The notes under the pieces were generated by a model that saw only the letters and a list, made by a program, of their open reading frames with translations, was not told where the DNA came from and ran no database searches. Positions 60,846-64,000 of a DNA stretch of 64,000 bases are shown in pieces. The position numbers and the translations under genes are program-made. The DNA is from Eutrigla gurnardus (taxonomy: Eukaryota; Chordata; Actinopteri; Perciformes; Triglidae). How positions within the stretch are numbered: position 1 is the first letter of the stretch; every line of letters begins with the position of its first letter. The stretch is taken from NCBI GenBank assembly GCA_963514095.1, contig OY741280.1, positions 9,251,964 to 9,315,963 of the forward strand, given 5' to 3'.

Positions 60846-61738
60846 TATTGTGTTACATCATCTCCGTTTTATTGCTCGTTTTAGTCATGAACAATCTAAA
60901 GGATTCCAATTTTAAATTAAATCAGTACAACGCAGCAACTAATGATATTTTAAGAGTTCAGTCCTTTGCTGTCTTCCCAGTAGTTGGATCAGAGTTGGTT
61001 ATAAAATCCCTGTTAGTGGAGACCAAATCAGAGCTACAAGGGACATTAGTGTTTGATCACTCAGACCGCTAATGTTGCCCCAAGTCTGCTGCATGTAAAA
61101 GTCACTTGCTTTTGTAACAAGTTATATAAAATGTGTTATTCTTGAAAGCTGCTGGTAGATTAGGTACATTCATATTCATGATATGCCTAAAGTTCTTGCA
61201 CAGATGTGGCAAAGGCATATCAATATGTCCCTAGCAAGAACCTGCTAGTATTGTGACTAACTGAAATGCCACCGTGTGTTTTGAAGTGGATTTTAAAAGT
61301 CACAGTGTGCTGTACGTGAAGTAATGCTAAGACTTTTTTCATCGGGTAAGATGTGTCATGTACCTTAACTCAACACTCGTTCCGTTCTCGTGAAACGGCC
61401 GCGCATGATTCTCCTCCGACCGGCCGAGCTTCCGGGAGCTTAGCTGGGAAAGAGATCGGCAACTCCACAAGCAAAGTGAGCATGTCTCTGGCTGCGGAAT
61501 TATCATAGCTGGCTGGCTCGACACGCCTGGGAATGAAGAGAGTGGGAGAGGGAGGAGAAAAGGAGTGAGCGGGGGGATAGAGAACAGTGCGGAAGAGAGC
61601 AGAGGTTGTTGGCTCGTTTCATTTCTTGTGCATGATCCAGGTGACAGGTGCTGGTGCAGAAAATGGCAGCCCCCACAGGGCTCCACCTAAGGGGGCCGCC
61701 GTCACAGGTGCATGTGGAGGTGTGCGTTTGCGTGCGCG
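60846..61738. other. Intergenic block, nothing recognised
   Basis: No gene, RNA gene or named repeat visible. Confidence 0.45.
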
Positions 61739-61770
61739 GGGGTGGTGGTGGTGGTGGTGGTGGGGGGGGG
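61739..61770. repeat. (GGT)n plus G-run
   Basis: Seven GGT-type units passing into a run of about nine G. G-quadruplex-prone. Confidence 0.92.
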
Positions 61771-63341
61771 TTGGCTGCCACGGCACATCATACATCAGTG
61801 TTTCGACGTGTATGTGTTTGTACACTCGCTGTTGTGTGTACTTCGTTGTGTGTGTGTGTGTGCACGCATTATGACAGTAATTCACGATGACAGAATGATC
61901 ACACCCTTCTCCCCACAGCCTCCGAGGAGTCTCTCCGCTCCACTCCTCTCCCTCCACCGCCCCAAAGGAGCTATGTGCTTCCACATATGTCAAAGCCTGT
62001 TTCCCTGTGGGAAGCAAAAACTCCTCTGCATCTCGCTCTCTCTCCCTCCTCTCTAGCTGCCTCTCAGGAGTCCTTCCGACGCTAAACAACTAAACCGACA
62101 GAAATCATACCCCCGAAGAACATATGGACCCCGTGACATGACAACATTAAGCCACGCTGTCCATCTGGCCTGCTGCGAGTTTGTGTCTGTGGCTGTCTTC
62201 AGTGCTGCCATGCAATAAGGGTGTGAGTTTTAGAAGTCATTATATCCTTATTTGTCACTGTTTAATGAGCTGGAGAAGTTTCTATCCCAGATGTGACGGC
62301 AAAAAAAAAAAGAAAGGTGATACTCTTGACATCTGGTTGACAGAATGAAGCTATGATTTGCTTTCACAGTGCATTGAAACATGTTTTGTTGTCATCGCCA
62401 TACATTTTTCATGGAGCTAATTGTGCAAAAAGAATTATAATCAGGCTATTATGAAATAATATAATACATATAGAATAAAGTATTGAACGTATGAGGGAAA
62501 GTACTAAGTACTTTTTATACTAAAAGCTGGCAAAGACACTCCTGCAGGCTGATTACATTACTGAGTGACCATGTAGCATATCTCAATCTTAACAAGTAAT
62601 TAAAGCACTTTATGCATCAAATCAAATTTTTCCTAAAACTATTAAATGTACATGATGGGTTGAAATAACTTTACTTGTTTCACTGCAATTGTTTGCATAG
62701 TAAAAAGCAGAGATGACTTAATATGCCATAAAATTACTTTCTGAAGGCTTTGATTTGTTTGTGTGCTGCGGCGCTCCCTCCACTTTTACTCCGTTCCTTC
62801 TGTTCTCCATCAAGTGACAATGCTCTGCAGTTAACAGACACTTGGACCATAAAGCATCTCACCTGCACTAGTCCATTTCCAGTCAATTACTCCTCCTAAA
62901 TCACGGCCTCCAATAAAGAGAGAACGTATAGGTCTACTCTCAACAGTGGGACCAGGTTTCTGGGGCTGACTGGTGTCACGTCATGAATCTTCCTGCAAAG
63001 GGATTATAAAAGGTGGACGACACAAAAGTACCCGTCCTTGACTGCTGGTTCGATAAGGTTTGAGGGGTGTCTCCTTGCATTTCACTGGGAGTGACATTGG
63101 GAGTGTGAGCGAGGTGACAAAGAGTCAGAGAGAGAGGGGGGGATTCTGGTTGTGCCTCTAATGTAATTGCCTGGACCACTTCATCATAAACAAAGCACTC
63201 GTGTGCAACGTTGGCTTATCTCCTCCCAACCACCACTCCACCCTCAACCCCTCCATCCCAGGCGACACTATCTCAGAGAGCAGCTTAAGGATGGGCTTTG
63301 GGCCACATCAATATCAGCCTGTGCAGATCAACCTGTCAGCA
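61771..63341. other. Intergenic block, nothing recognised
   Basis: Short GT run near 61845-61861. No gene supported. Confidence 0.45.
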
Positions 63342-63357
63342 GGGGGGGGGGGGGGGG
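63342..63357. repeat. G16 homopolymer
   Basis: Run of 16 G, not preceded by T. Length may be assembly-dependent. Confidence 0.88.
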
Positions 63358-64000
63358 TCTCATGCAAGGCACAAGCCACGCTACATGTACAAAACAGCCA
63401 GTCAGCCATGTAAATAAAATGAAAAAACAAGAGAGCAGGTTGCAACAGAACTGAAATCCTGATTTTAAAAAAAACGTCCACAATAAAAAAATATCTCGAT
63501 GATGTCAGTGGAGGCAGCATGAGTTGGGGTTAGAAATTATAAAATTATAGAAATAAAGAAGTGAGTGTACCAGAAGCCTATAGCAACTGTCTGCTTGAGC
63601 CTAGCAGCTCGACGCTACATCAGCACACCCGCATTTCCAATCACACTGTATAGGACAAATATTGACTTGAAGAAACTGTGGATTTAGGGGTTTCATTGCC
63701 TCATTATGTTTTTTTCTCCACAGGTATAAAAATGTAATCCTACAATAAAAAGGCAGACATTGACAGTGAAAACAAATCTAGAGAAGCAAGGACAGAATGG
63801 AAATATATTAAATTGCCACTGGGGAAAAGAAAAAAAAATGTATTGAGTATTAAAAAGATTGATATAATACAATCGTTTAGAATCATAATGTAAAATCTAA
63901 TAAATGGAGCTGGAGTTTTTTAAGCTAATTTAATTGAATTTATCACCATGATTGCTTCAAACTATTTGGTGAATATAAAACCAAGATGAAAAACATACAA
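63358..64000. other. Intergenic block to window end
   Basis: AT-rich sequence without a gene or recognisable repeat. Confidence 0.45.

Noticed and set aside
61619..62089. 156-codon minus-strand ORF rich in His and Pro
   Set aside because: Its repetitive middle is the (GGT)n tract read in reverse.
1..64000. tRNA genes, CRISPR arrays, bacterial operons or Tc1/mariner copies
   Set aside because: Looked for characteristic words and regular spaced repeats on both strands and found none. The only regular arrays are simple repeats.

Overview
This 64-kb window looks like intergenic DNA from a ray-finned fish, probably a percomorph teleost. I find no exon, tRNA, rRNA, operon or CRISPR array. What points to a teleost is the mix of repeats: many long (CA/GT)n, (GA/CT)n and (TA)n microsatellites, L2-type LINE remnants, LINE tails of the 'GTCGCTTTGGACAAAAGCG' and 'ATAAAGTGGATTGGAT' kinds, hAT elements with 8-bp target-site duplications, a Penelope-like fragment, a broken RecQ-like helicase fragment of a kind scattered through fish genomes, and several families I know from fish sequence but cannot name. 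Family assignments come from reading and memory, not from a database search.

Layout. 1-5 kb: mostly unique, with a LINE tail (about 1963-2060), a conserved-looking AT-rich block (about 2180-2510), an unclassified repeat-like block (about 3125-4205) and a degenerate teleost repeat (about 4376-4520). 5-14 kb: unique sequence with (GA)21 and a (GT)41 tract. 14.0-14.3 kb: a 259-bp retroelement insertion with a perfect 14-bp target-site duplication and a hammerhead-ribozyme-like core. 14.3-25 kb: mainly unique, with candidate regulatory blocks and a perfect 12-bp-stem palindrome at 19030-19060. 25.3-26.2 kb: an internally deleted L2 LINE. 26-45 kb: unique DNA with a C19A13 tract and LINE tail at 31.4-31.6 kb, a teleost repeat at 33.5 kb, a DR1-bearing repeat at 37 kb and a MITE-like repeat at 38.7 kb. 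45.1-46.8 kb: the most structured locus, a non-autonomous hAT element with perfect 13-bp inverted repeats and an 8-bp duplication. It carries a BED-finger remnant interrupted by a second, CpG-rich inverted-repeat element that has been tandemly triplicated. 47-64 kb: further unique DNA, a second DR1-bearing repeat (52.8 kb), the helicase fragment (55.6-55.8 kb), a microsatellite pair (57 kb), a small hAT-like MITE (57.6-58.0 kb) and a teleost repeat (58.1-58.4 kb).

No set of genes here forms a pathway. The most plausible biology is a long intergenic region or large intron that may hold cis-regulatory elements for a developmental gene outside the window, with repeat insertions on top. I see no convincing novel molecular system. 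The best leads are the nested and amplified transposon, the ribozyme-like retroelement tail, the repeat family carrying nuclear-receptor-type DR1 sites, and the bistable palindrome.
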